From positions 7,853,427 to 7,917,426 of the forward strand of contig OX459104.1 in the NCBI GenBank assembly GCA_949775045.1: a DNA stretch of 64,000 bases. The letters run 5' to 3'. The translations under genes were made by a program, and so were the position numbers. Numbering within the stretch: the first letter of the stretch is position 1; each line of letters begins with the position of its first letter. Source of the stretch: Metridium senile (Eukaryota; Cnidaria; Anthozoa; Actiniaria; Metridiidae). The notes under the pieces are model-generated. The model did not search any database, was not told the DNA's origin, and saw only the letters and a list, made by a program, of their open reading frames with translations. Shown in pieces: positions 53,411 to 64,000 of this stretch.

Positions 53411-53864
53411 TTTTATTATACATTTTTTAAAGTAAAAGTACAATTATAATCAGGCAAAAGAGACAATAACAAGCAAATCTCGCTGCCATTTTCACATCAA
53501 CTCCTGAGAACGGAGAGAGCCTGGGAACTTGACAGTGATAACTATAGATAGTGCAATTATCACTGTCAAGTTCACATGCTACTCAGATTTAGCCGTGTGC
53601 TCTCAGCCAATCAGATTCAATGTAGTTTGTAAAATGTATAATAATGAGAATTGTCGGCTTTGCATATGCCCAGCAACAAACATTTCTTTGCAAACATTTC
53701 TTTGTAAAAAATTATATCTTTAAGTTAATATGATAATTATTATAATTTAATGTAGATTAAGCATCACAAACAATCAAATTCAAAACAACTAAAACTAAAT
53801 ACAAATTATAAACAAAAGTAAAATGTAAACAAAATCAATTTAAAAAAAAAATAAACAACATTTT

Positions 53865-56800
53865 CTACTCTGATCTGATTTCTTCAACTAACTGGAAAAG
53901 TTCGTCGGCAATATCTCCAGTCTTTACCCTTATTAAATAAGTTGCGGGTTTACTATTGTCTCCTTCAGAGGGTTTTGAATACAGCGGGGGGTTCGGTATT
54001 GAAACCAACATCACATTATTTTTTCCTGATCTTGTTACAGGCGTGGTTGAGTTGATGAACACATTAACTAAGATTTTACCAGTAGCAGTATCCGCACGGA
54101 CAAGAAGCTGTGATTTGCCGTCGATATCTTTGATGTTTAGCATACCAACACCCAGTTCTGACCAGGCGTTATTGCGATTGAAGAATAGTTTACATCGGAC
54201 AGAGAATTTGGAGCCCTCCTCGGCAGTAACAACACTACAATAGAAACAATAAGTGAGAAATGTAAGAAATATCAAAAGGCTTGGAACATCATTTGATAAT
54301 TTAGGAATTTGATATACACCTACTTGCAATAATGTTGTCATACAGAAATATAACATTTGTCATATGAAGTAATTTAGTAACAAAGGAATATCATGGATAA
54401 CAAAAGAAAGAGTTCAGCTTGAGTGATCTTCTTAATTAATTCCTTTCCCACTAAATTACAAAAGTCAGGACAATGTTCTTGCAATTAGGTGTACGTGCCT
54501 ATTTCAATTAACGTTGTCCATCTGGAATGGTTGATCTGAGACCGATAGGAATTGTGGGAGCTTGTTAAACTGCAAATACACTATCATAATCACGCTTGAA
54601 CATTAATGTTTACTTCTGAAATACTGTTATCTGTAATTCAGCACCATTCAAGTGTGATTAAAACAATGCATTTGAAATTTAATGAACTCCCACAATTCCT
54701 ATTGGTCTCAGATCAACCATTCCAGAGGGACAACGTTAATTAGCCATTTTCATATCGAGCAAAGGGATTGGAACCAAGTTTCTCAAAATTAATTTAATTC
54801 AAAAATAAACCCATTCACACGAACGAACAAATACAAATTAGTAAGAATTGAAAGTTTGAACAAGTTTGTGCAAATTGCAACGAAATTATGGTATTTTAAT
54901 TGTTTTTCGAAAAATACAAAGAATGTATGGTTTGGAAGGACGTTTTGGAATGACACCATACATTTCTCTGTAATTCTGGCAGAGTTTGGATGCTCATAAT
55001 GTTTTTTCTATTTAGCCAAATGTTCTGAAACTTGGTCAATAAGCTTATAATTGGTTACTCTCCCATGAGACGGGGTTATTTTTTCTGGAACCATTATTAA
55101 ATTAGTTTTTAACACTCGTACCCAGTCCCTTGCTCGATATGGAAAAAGCCAACAACAACAACAACAACAACATTTTATTTCTACCTTGCATGAAATAATT
55201 ACAATATTTTATAAAAATATAAATTAGAATAGATTCTCTTTAGGTAGTGGTCCTAACTAATAACTTGAAGAGTTAATAAGTTGTTAAGGCCATTATCTAT
55301 TGGTATATGTTTATTGTATTTGTAAAGAAGAAAGTGGTTTTTGTAATAAAGAAAAAAAGTTATATTTTAGGCTAACATAACATCACACACGTATATTCAC
55401 ACACACAATACACAATATTATGGCAAATTAGAAGGAAATAAATATCAAATTGCCAATTGAAATAGGTGTATATTACTTATGAGTGATTATCATAATATTT
55501 GGTTTATTGCTTCTTCCTTCATTCCACAGCATACAATGGACAGTGGACCCTGTAGTACATCTGAGACCTGACTGTTGTGCCAGGAGACAATGTGTGCATT
55601 ACAAGATCAAAGGGCATATTTATGGATCCCATAAATTTGGAATAAGAAATATTATATACATCAGTATTAACTCTTGTATTTTTTGAATGGAGATACTAAG
55701 GATACGTTTACATGGAACCAGACGAATTTTTGACCGGTCAAAAAAACATCCGCTTACGGGTTCCGTTCACACGGGACCGCTCTAAACGATCAATAATTTG
55801 GACGCCAAACCGATCAGATATTTGTCTGAACAGGATGGAAATATTGTTCGGTTCCGTGTGAACAGCATGTCCAGGACGATTTTTTGACCGGTTAAAAATT
55901 CGTCCGGTCCCGTGTAAACCTAGCCTAAGAACAAAATAACTAATTATTATTTATTTTAATTTAACAATATCACATGACCCAAAATGCATTTCAGTCTTGC
56001 AATACACAATTCAGTACATGCAGTATTCAGTTTTCAATGTTTTTTGAAATAGCTGTAATTAAAAAAATAAAGATTTAGGTTTAGGTTTTAGTTACCTTTT
56101 TGGTTTTGGTGGCTCATCGCTTGGTTCATCTTCCATTGTTTCTTTTGGTTTTTCTGTCATTGCACTTGCAGCTGCTAAACCTGACAAGAGTAATAAAATA
56201 CAAAATAGTTTTATTGACTGATTATCAATACCCACTAGACCTTCCACAGAACTTTCTCATCCCTCCTTGTCCCCTAACAGGTACGACCACATTTAACATT
56301 TTTTGACACTGTTGCAATATGTATAATCTTAAGTTGAAAACTGACCCTAAAAGGTATGGTGCCAGTTCGAGACCCTAAAAGGTATGTGATGGTCTTATTT
56401 TCAACCCTAAAAGGTCCGTCAAGCATCCCTATCCATTTTTTAAGGGAGTCCCCCTGGTTCTCGTCCACAACCTCAGCCCCAATAGTGTGTATTACATTCT
56501 TTACAATTTGACTTCAGTTTGAGGTAATTTAAGGAATGTACACATTATCAAACCATTGAAGCAAATTGAAACACTTCAAAATTCCAAGGGCTGTAGTCAA
56601 ATTGTAAAGAATATATTACACGCTATCAACCTCATCCTCAATAGCGTGTTATATTTTTACAATTTGACTACAGCTAACAGTAATTTAAGGAATGTAATAC
56701 ATCAATAAATTGAAGCTAATTGAAACACTTCAAAATTCCAGGGGCTGTAGTCAAATTGTAAAGAATATATAACATGCTATCGAGGCTGAGGTTGCTTGAT

Positions 56801-59800
56801 GAGAATCGCAAAAAGGTCTAGCTACATGTATTACATAATAACTGATATATATTACAGTCAAACAAGCTCACGTGTTGACCCCTAGAGTCGATTAATCAAA
56901 TCATTAGTCGATTATTTGTTTTATTTGTGCGAATGGGATTAACTGAATATTACAATATTAAAACAAAGAATCAGTTCGAAATTCGACTTGTGATTTGATA
57001 AAATAAATCAGATAAAACAAAGGTGGGTAAAAACCTTGGAGAAGAAGTATATCTCAAATTTCATGACCATGAACGCTGGAGTTTTTGAGCTTCAATTTCA
57101 ATCACTTGACCAATGTTATCGTTAGTAAATTCCTTGTATTTTCTTCTTCAAGTGTCTTCTAGACTCCCAGTTAGATATTGTTGATTGAAGGAATCAAATA
57201 TCTTTGTTAGATAAACAAGTTCTATTGCTTAGTTAAACGATATCTTGTCGAATAGTATTCGATAAATGCCTTCCTGGCACGTAAACACGGATATATATAT
57301 AAATATTCCTTAGCCGCCAAGCTTTCTTGGTCTTCCTGTGTTAATCGTTAACCAATCAAAATTCGAATATTAAATTTAAATTTGATTTGAATTTTGCACT
57401 CTTCGTTTTCGACGATGCAAAATTCAACTGAAAAATGAAATCGACAATTAAACATTCAAATCATTAATTGACTCTAGGGGTCAACGCGTGAGCTTGTTTG
57501 ACTATAAAGTGAGTGATTATTTGTCGGTAAAAATGGTGTAACTGAGAAAGTTTGTTGGATTTGATTGGTTGATTTATTACAGTCAAGACAGGTGATGTGT
57601 TTTTTGTAAACCAAAATTTGCATTTGTTTTCAAATTGGTATATCAAATGAACTAATACTGGTCCAAAAAATATAATTTGTTTAATCTGACCCTCAAGGAA
57701 TGCATAAGCTGGTTTGACGGTAATAATTAACAATTTTCCAACAAAAGCGAAGTGAGTATCAGTGAAAAATAACCAAGATGGAGTCAAGGTTATTATTATT
57801 CACTGATATTCACTGAGCCTGAGATAATTGTTTTAGTAATATATATATACAATATGAGCGGGATAGCTGTATGGACATTTACCACAGACTAGCCATTGTA
57901 CAGCCCATACAGATCAGACACGAATATTGTATATTACTTATGAAACTCCAAGATTAGTTATTTCATATTTTAATAAAATTATCAAGATAAAAGTAAATCT
58001 GGCTGAGAATTAAAATTCAAGTTAAAACTTATGCAAATCAGGACGAATCTGTATCGGATATACAACCTCCGTCACGGACGTGAATTCTTTTGTCAATTGC
58101 TCATTAATTATTCATAAATGTTATAAGTATAAATATACTTCAAGTGATTATTTCAAAAAGTAAAAATATGCAGCTTTTTTTGAAGAATGATTGTTCATTT
58201 CTTGTTTCTAAAAGTGATGATGCGAAACGCTGTAGGTGTTTATTGAGAAAGTGTGAATTTCTTGGCCAATCACCATGTGTGATTTTCTATAATATTGCTA
58301 ATTATTATTATTAATATATTATCAATTAAAGTGAGAACCATTCCACTTACCAGCAAAGAGTTTTTCTTTATTTGGTTCTTGTTTCGCTTCACTTGTTTGA
58401 AAATTTAAACTTTTGCTACTGATCTGCTCATTTTTACTAAGAGATGACGGTGGGGTAACTAACGGCAACGGCTTCACATCAGGGGACTGTTTGCTAGGTG
58501 TCACTTTATGGTCAATATTAGCTAAATGCTTACGATAGTCATTAAATACTGGCGTTAGATCAACAAATGGATTGTCCTTGAGATGTTTCTGTATCCATGA
58601 CGACACGCTCATGTTGAGAGCTTTAATGCTTTCCAGGTAGGTATCACTGACTTCGTCATTCACAGCTGCCTCATGTCGTGTCTCATCGTTGTTCCCGTTG
58701 CCGTTTGTCCAAGGTTTTTCATTGGATGACCAACTGTTCTTGCTAGTGGTACTTGATAAACCAGCAAAACCAGTAAAACCTGATAAACTGGTGTTGGCAT
58801 CTGGTTTTAGCTCTGCAGTAGTTGAGTCATTGGTAAAACCTGCAAAACTGGTTTTGATAGCTGGTTTAAGTTCTGGTACCACTGATGAATCTGCATCAGA
58901 CTTGCTATTCAAACCAGAAAAACCTGAAAAACTGGATAAGCTGGCTTTGGCAGCTGGTTTAAGTTCTGGTTCTGCTGAAGAATTGTTGGTTGATGTGCTA
59001 TTCAAACCAGTAAATCCAGAAAAACCTGTAAAATTCTTGAAAACACCTCCACTCTACAAAATTGAAGAAATTACCAAAATAAATGTATGATGTCTATCCA
59101 GATATACCTTGTAAATAGTTTTAAATAAAATAAATATTTGATTTGTGGCTGAGTCTGCTGTTGTGTAACTTACCAGTTACAAAGGACAGCACTAATAATA
59201 GAAATATGCTAAAAAACAAAAGGATTTACTCTCTGCTTTTGGATACCAAAACAATATTGTGGCACATAAAGACAAAGCTGTTTGAGTACACAATAACAAA
59301 TACTGCTGTGAAGACAAAATGTAATGAAAACAATAAAAGAACCCTGAATTACCTTTTTATTCTCAGAAGGAATCCTGCGGCGAGCTTTAATTATCCTGGA
59401 TGAAAAACAAACATTTTATAAGTAGAAGCTTAAAAATGTTAAAATACAATCATGTTACAATTAGCTGAAGAGGTCTATTTAAGAACTTGAAAATGGTTTG
59501 CTATCACTTTTTTAACATTTCAATCTCAATCTTAGCCAGACACAAGTGTCCTACTGATTGGGAAGACTAACACTCACTACCAAAATACAAAATACATTAA
59601 ATATTTTAGCACACAACTCTACTCATGTTCACTTTTGTGGAGGGAGGAAAACCGGATAACGCGGAGAAAAACCCTTGTGGCATGGGAGAGAACAACACAT
59701 CAAACAAACTCTATTCACTTGTTGCTAGCTGGGCCGGGAATCAAACCCAAAATGAATGTTTTATTAGAGTTTACTGCTTATACCAGCACTTAACAATATA

Positions 59801-61443
59801 CACTTAGTGGATTCATCCAAGCCAATTATGGCAGAATATTTAAGTTGAGAATTTTATACCAAACAAATAATTTTTTAAATATCTTGAGTCAAAATTAAAA
59901 TGTTGCAGTCCAATAGGTTGCTGTTCAATATCGCAAAATAATGGATCGCCACGTGACTAAAATACGGAGGATTATTTTCAAGGTATAATAATAACTCAAA
60001 TAATGTTAATGTTACAATTACCAATGTCCGTACGTAAAATATGTAAATTTGTTCCTTTATATGTAAAATAATGTAGTAATCTGTGACAAAATTAAAGAAT
60101 CTTGAATATCTTTGAAATAATTAGATTTGTATTATAATGGTAACGGAATCCTACTTTCTCTTGTTGAGGTCTTCTTCACTTGCAATGGTAAATGTTCCAG
60201 CCTGTTAGACATATCACATTATTAGATATCAATTTTATTATTATTATCAGTTTCATCAATTATTATCATCATTTTCATTAACACTACCATGGTCATCATT
60301 GTCATTATTATCATCACCATCATAACTTCATCATCATAATCATCAGTAAGTATTATTATCATCGCATTCATAGTTTCATCATCATCATTAGTAAGTAATC
60401 ATTATCATCAGCATCATCACTATCTTCCTTAGTATTTCTACTTTGCCTGGATGGGATGCTAGTCCGTCCCAGGTAACCCCCAGATTTATGTAATGAGGAC
60501 AAGCGCAAGTATACTGTCGGTCGTCACGGATTAAAGTTCCTAACCCTAAGTATTTTGGAGGGAGTTTTCAACACAATAATCTGCCAGTACACCCAGGCAG
60601 AGAGAGGCATGGTAAGTCTCTTGTCAAGAACCAACACAATGACCCCAGCCAGACTTGAACCTGCACATCCAGCACAACCCGGAGTCCAACGCAGGGAGCA
60701 CAGGCATTTATTTTTAGGGAACAAGGGATATTGCCAAATTATTTTGAGGGAACAAGGGAGCAAAGTATGATAAAACAATAGTTTTTTGGGATCATGGGAA
60801 CATAAGGTAAAACATTTTAGGGAGACAGTTATTTTACTTATGGGGAACAAGGGAGAAAATGCAAAAAGATCAAAGCAGCATAGAAGAACGAAGGAAAGAA
60901 AACAGGCTTAATTTTGTACATGTGTTGTACCATTGTAATTTGATATCTAATCTACGATATGTAGCAAAAACATAAAAAGGGAAACACAAAGACATTTACA
61001 AATTAAATAAATTTTGATCTTGAAATGCAACATTTTTATGCAGTACTAGATGATTTGGTGAAAATTTAAAATTTTGGCGGGTAGTTCGATCTACATTTGA
61101 AAAAGCAAATTCGAAACTAATTTTATTTCGTAAAATAAAACAAACTTCTCTTTTAATAATAACCACAATCCTTTGCAATTTAAATCTAAAAAGTCTTCAA
61201 ATCTTATTCAAAAGAAACAGAATTTTCAAATCGAAAATCAGAAAAATTTCCAGGTCAAAGAATAGTGAATTTTCGTCTTTACATGAAATTGTTACATATT
61301 TCAAACGATATACATTCAAATTTATACTAAAAGATAAGTCAAGGTTTATTTAGACGTGGACTGTATAACTTTACCTCCTCGCCGCCTTCATCTTCGTCCC
61401 AATTATCACGATTCAAGTCAGATTGTGCTCCACGTTTCGCCAT
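53865..61443 (-). CDS. NUP50: NUP50 nucleoporin, six coding exons
   Basis: Joining six coding exons gives one open frame of 438 codons plus stop (human ~468). Exons on the minus strand: 61443-61375, 60201-60155, 59395-59353, 59053-58351, 56180-56096, 54234-53865; every intron has GT and AG. Exon 1 encodes MAKRGAQSDLNRDNWDEDEG, the importin-alpha-binding N-terminus. Exons 2-3 give TFTIASEEDLNKRK and IIKARRR, the basic patch. Exon 4 holds FG-type repeats (GFSGFTGL, SSFSGFSGL, TSFAGF, each near ELKP) and the family block YLESIKALNMSVSSWIQKHL at ~192-211, followed by DLTPVFNDY. Exon 6 is the Ran-binding domain (~318-438), with LLVRADTATGKILVNV and KNNVMLVSIPNPP. The protein acts at the nuclear basket in importin-alpha recycling. 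The TTG-initiated frame inside exon 4 is not a start. Confidence 0.93.
54748..55153. mobile_element. MITE, GCAAGGGACTGG family, copy B
   Basis: Same as 51909-52318 in order and length. The ends are CCATTTTCATATCGAGCAAA and CTTGCTCGATATGGAAAAAG. Confidence 0.85.
55154..55455 (-). mobile_element. Possible LINE/SINE 3' tail with (TTG)n
   Basis: Read on the minus strand, 300 bp of AT-rich sequence ends CATGCAAGGTAGAAATAAAA and then GTTGTTGTTG. This is what a short retroposed 3' end with a trinucleotide tail would look like. Class uncertain. Confidence 0.35.
55690..55926. mobile_element. MITE, GACCGGTCAAAAA family, in NUP50 intron 5
   Basis: GTTTACATGGAACCAGACGA at the left and TCGTCCGGTCCCGTGTAAAC at the right, with TTTTTGACCGGTCAAAAA-type words in both arms. 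Internal GTTCCGTTCACACGGGACCG repeats the theme. Confidence 0.8.
56470..56800. mobile_element. Two tandem MITEs, CAGCCTCGATAG family, in NUP50 intron 4
   Basis: Each has an end of the form CCTCAnCCnCAATAGnGTGT and an inverse end (GGGCTGTAGTCAAATTGTAA, then ACGCTATC or ATGCTATCGAGGCTGAGG). The copies are about 56470-56632 and 56633-56800. The same family occurs at 51.9 and 63.2 kb. Confidence 0.75.
56854..57505. mobile_element. MITE (~650 bp) in NUP50 intron 4
   Basis: The left arm contains AGTCAAACAAGCTCACG and TTGACCCCTAGAGTCGATTA; the right arm contains TTGACTCTAGGGGTCAACGC and GTGAGCTTGTTTGACT. The arms pair for about 45 bp. Confidence 0.8.
57506..58350. other. Rest of NUP50 intron 4, nothing recognised
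   Basis: AT-rich. A short piece at 58215-58290 (AACGCTGTAGGTGTTTATTG, CCAATCACC) resembles the block upstream of the receptor-unit MITEs, so that block is itself part of a dispersed repeat. Confidence 0.4.
59630..59760 (+). mobile_element. SINE core domain fragment in NUP50 intron 2
   Basis: GGAGGGAGGAAAACCGGATA, then CGGAGAAAAACCC, GGGAGAGAACA and GCCGGGAATCAAACCC, match the conserved core shared by many eumetazoan SINEs (Nin-DC or Deu type; I cannot decide which). Confidence 0.6.
60230..60720 (-). mobile_element. SINE-like element with 3' (TGATGA)n tail in NUP50 intron 1
   Basis: The minus strand reads GCAGGTTCAAGTCTGG, a B-box-like word, then TGGGACGGACTAGCATCCCA TCCAGG, a tail common in SINEs and L2-type LINEs, then a run of TGATGA-type microsatellite (60430-60230). 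The head is not clear. Confidence 0.5.
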
Positions 61444-62585
61444 TTTGAATCTTCGGCACCGATACCAGCATGCTTTGCGTGCCTTGTCAAGTAGGTTCTG
61501 ACATGTCCTAAGTGGGGGTGGGGAGAGTAAATATTTTGCATTCATTCCTCCATTTATTCCAACCTTGCTCGCAGGGATTTTCCCATTTTTCCATTCATTG
61601 TTTCATTCATTTTTTTTTGTTTATTTGTTCGTTTAATTATTTATTGATTTTTTTTGGCTTATTTGTGCATGCAGTGCAGATTTGATGTTATTTTTTCAGT
61701 ATTTTCAGTATGGATCCCTGCATTATTTGCGCACCTAGTGATAAACATTCCCACATGCATGCACCTTACCGTACCCTTCACAGAATAGACTAGAAATTTT
61801 TCGATTGTCATAATCGATAGTTTCTTAGTAACGAACTGAGTGGTTAACCGTTTATAGTCTAGGGGTTGGTTCTCTCCCTCCCTAGCTGTTTTTTTGACTA
61901 GCGCGAGTTTTTCTGTCGGGATAGCGCAGATGAGGCCGAAATCTTCATCCTACACGTTAAATCGATTCCATGCTTCAGCTTCATAGAATGTCCTTGAAGA
62001 ATCGTCCCATTTTTTATATTAGTATAGTTTCCCACTTCAGTGTCCAGGGGGTGCAGTCACAAATGAGTGAAAGGCTCGAACCCTGGTGATTCCCCAGTTT
62101 TCTTCCTTTCTTTTATTGTTTTTTTCTTTACTCTTTCCAGGTGATCTCGGTTCAAGAATCTAGCCAAGCGTGCGGTATGAAATTTGATCAGGCAGTCCAA
62201 CATGGCTGACATGCGATGGAATGGTTAACTAATGTTGTTTTACTCTTTTGTGAAACTCTTTGGTCTTAAACATGAAATGTTTTCATAGTTATACATGTCT
62301 GGAAGTTCTTAGGATCTAACTTGCAAAGCTTGAGTGCGTTTGTGCCTTGTAAAAAAAATGTGAAATTGGCAAACTAAGAAACTGGGACTAGCACCGCCTG
62401 ATTTCCTACAACAATGCAGCGTGCGCCGTTTTCCGAGACCACCTGTTTCTCATCACAACGAAAATAGAGTGATGTGGTATTTTTCGCCGATTTCGACTGT
62501 CATCAATATTCAACAATTATTCGCCGAAGGCCGACCAATATTCACGATATTTCGTGCCTTAGATGTATAATTGTTTAGCCTGATC
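61444..62585. other. Upstream region of NUP50, no gene seen
   Basis: The NUP50 promoter should lie directly beyond 61443. A minus-strand frame reaches back to 61545 in phase with the ATG, but its upstream part has no similarity I recognise. No TATA box is obvious. The rest is AT-rich with no convincing reading frame. Confidence 0.45.
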
Positions 62586-62732
62586 AATAGCTGTTATTAC
62601 AGTTATATGCAAATGATTTCAAACAATGGATTCAAATCGAGGCTTTCGGGCAAACCTATTGTTTTCGCCCGAAAGCCTCGACTTCAACCCATTGTTCAAA
62701 ATCATTTGCATATAACTGTAATAACAGCTATT
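62586..62732. mobile_element. Strong palindrome (~147 bp, ~66-bp arms)
   Basis: AATAGCTGTTATTACAGTTA and its inverse TAACTGTAATAACAGCTATT bound arms that also contain TCGAGGCTTTCGGGC and GCCCGAAAGCCTCGA. The loop is about 15 bp. Confidence 0.9.
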
Positions 62733-63230
62733 CAGAAGTGATAATTTCAAAAATTAAAATTAACCAGCGTTTTTTTACGACCAATCACCGCGCGCGCTTT
62801 TCTATAATCACTTGTGTATTCATACTAAACCTTAATTACAGAAATATTGATTTTGGGACCATTATCGACGGTTGAAGTCTTCAGTTTGAACTTTAAAAGT
62901 TGACTCATTTATGCAAATTTCAAAGCAAATGTAAATTCAAATATATTTGCAGCGCAGTAATAAATCGGATCTTCTAGCATTGATAGGAAGGTACATATCT
63001 TGTGCAGATGGGCGTGGCAACACGTGCATATATCTCTTTCATTTATCTGTCATTCTGTTTATTTGTCATCATCTCCTCTTATTCACTGGTAATTAAACAC
63101 CCTTAAAAGTGTCTGCTTTGTTTCTATTGTTACATGTAGGCTTGTGATCCCCGGTTATAAATCACGGATTTTATTTCAGCCCTTTCAAGGAACAGGACCA
63201 CCCCGGATTTTCTAACTCATAGTCCTTTTC
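62733..63230. other. Spacer with half of a fold-back MITE, no gene seen
   Basis: 62860-62995 resembles one arm of the element at 43759-44196 (GGACCATTATCGACGGTTGA, ACTCATTTATGCAAATTTCA, AATAAATCGGATCTTC). Confidence 0.5.
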
Positions 63231-63768
63231 CTCAGCCTCGATATCGTGTAATATACACCTATTTCAAAAAAGGTTGTCATCGCCAAAAGCGATAGGCCAT
63301 TCCAAGACCCAAGTGCACTATGGGTATAATCTAAAAGTATCCACATAAAAGCATAAAGCTGTGTCTTCTGGGCACATTTTCAGTCCTTCGACAAGCCATA
63401 TAACTCTCCAGCGGAGATCGTTGTTTAGTGGAGCTGGCATTATTTAAAATTTCACGACTTGGGATTATACTCATAGTGCACTTGGGTCTTGGAATCGCCT
63501 ATCGCTTTTGGCGATGACAATCTTTTTTAAAACAGGTGTACATAATAGATGAGCATAGTGTTTACAAGTGTTGGTATTATGATGCTAATTTGCCAACCAT
63601 TTTCACAATAGATTTTTTAATTGTTCTAATAACAATGGTTGGTTGACAAAATACGTCACAGTACGTCCACCAATTCTTTACGATTTGACTACAGCCCGTG
63701 GAATTTTGATAATGGGTACATTCCTTAAATTATTATATTACACGTACGCTATCGAGGCTGTCAGAAAA
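63231..63768. mobile_element. MITE, CAGCCTCGATAG family, split by a TACACC-type MITE
   Basis: The left piece CCTCAGCCTCGATATCGTGT (63231) and right piece TTCTTTACGATTTGACTACA ... GCTATCGAGGCTG (63670-63762) belong together. The element at 63246-63542 lies between them, as does unrelated sequence up to ~63660. Confidence 0.7.
63246..63542. mobile_element. MITE, TACACCTATTTCAA family, copy D
   Basis: TATACACCTATTTCAAAAAA at the left and TTTTTTAAAACAGGTGTACA at the right. The arms pair through GTTGTCATCGCCAAAAGCGA and CCAAGACCCAAGTGCACTAT. Confidence 0.88.
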
Positions 63769-64000
63769 TCCCCAAAACACGTGATAAAACTGGTCTCTAA
63801 GGGACGGAGCATTAGATGGTTGTTGGAGGTTTTGCGGTATTCCCCTCCCCTCCCCCCTAAAAATATCGAGCACAGCTTTAACCTTGGAATACAAACAATA
63901 TCGTGCACAACAACAACAAAAAAAACCTGAAAAATATATATCCTACATGGCCTCGAAGGCAAAAGTTATCCTGGACCGAAAAATTACCCAACCCCACCCC

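Larger units (their letters stand above)
54486..55471. mobile_element. MITE, TACACCTATTTCAA family, copy C in NUP50 intron 5, split by insertion
   Basis: 54486-54745 matches the element at 37449-37708 up to GGACAACGTTAATT. The missing end (AATTGAAATAGGTGTA) appears at 55456-55471. Between them lie the MITE at 54748-55153 and a tail at 55154-55455. Confidence 0.85.

Noticed and set aside
58322..59005. Separate gene starting at the TTG at 59005
   Set aside because: The frame is NUP50 exon 4; it extends upstream to an acceptor at 59053 and ends at a donor at 58350.

Overview
The window looks like nuclear DNA of an invertebrate animal, most likely an anthozoan cnidarian (coral or anemone type). 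I infer this from the AT-rich sequence, compact single-exon receptor genes, an intron-bearing nucleoporin gene, and a dense load of small inverted-repeat transposons, CR1/L2-like LINE fragments and a conserved eumetazoan SINE core. No single marker proves the lineage.

Layout. Positions 1-590 hold a broken LINE endonuclease fragment. Positions ~840-37,300 hold a cluster of eight intact, intronless class A GPCR paralogs plus one truncated pseudogene. Genes 1 and 2 and the pseudogene lie on the minus strand (843-2093, 8610-9752, 13261-13376). Genes 3-8 lie on the plus strand (14752, 18264, 21077, 25415, 31005, 35713). Each gene sits in a duplicated unit with recognisable 5' parts: diverged or homogenised 69/70-bp satellite monomers, a shared AT-rich block, a MITE with ACAGTGC ends and, in seven of eight units, an antisense tRNA-like sequence 40-90 bp before the start codon. 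The eight proteins are nearly the same receptor except for a 30-bp coding minisatellite in intracellular loop 3 (10 residues, consensus SQVHAQQPNS in rotated register). It varies from 3 to 13 copies and explains almost all of the length variation. Gene 6 is a chimera of gene 5-like and gene 4-like sequence.

Between the receptor units lie a decayed Crypton-type tyrosine recombinase (6110-7882) split by a MITE, a LINE endonuclease fragment (23227-24330), several long fold-back elements, and satellites: 69/70 bp with a 209-bp higher-order period, 41 bp x9, and 28 bp x~67 at 38045-39934.

From 40 kb onward the window becomes ordinary single-copy gene territory: an eight-finger C2H2 zinc finger gene (40077-42155, minus), an ABHD14-type alpha/beta hydrolase (45846-46613, plus), and a complete six-exon NUP50 (61443-53865, minus). 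The NUP50 exons join to an uninterrupted 438-residue frame. Introns and spacers are filled with nested MITEs, a SINE core and low-complexity tracts.

The most notable biology is the receptor array. It is a tandem GPCR family in which recombination within a coding minisatellite appears to tune the third intracellular loop, the part expected to contact G proteins and arrestins, while the membrane helices stay almost constant. That functional reading is inference; the sequence pattern is seen directly.
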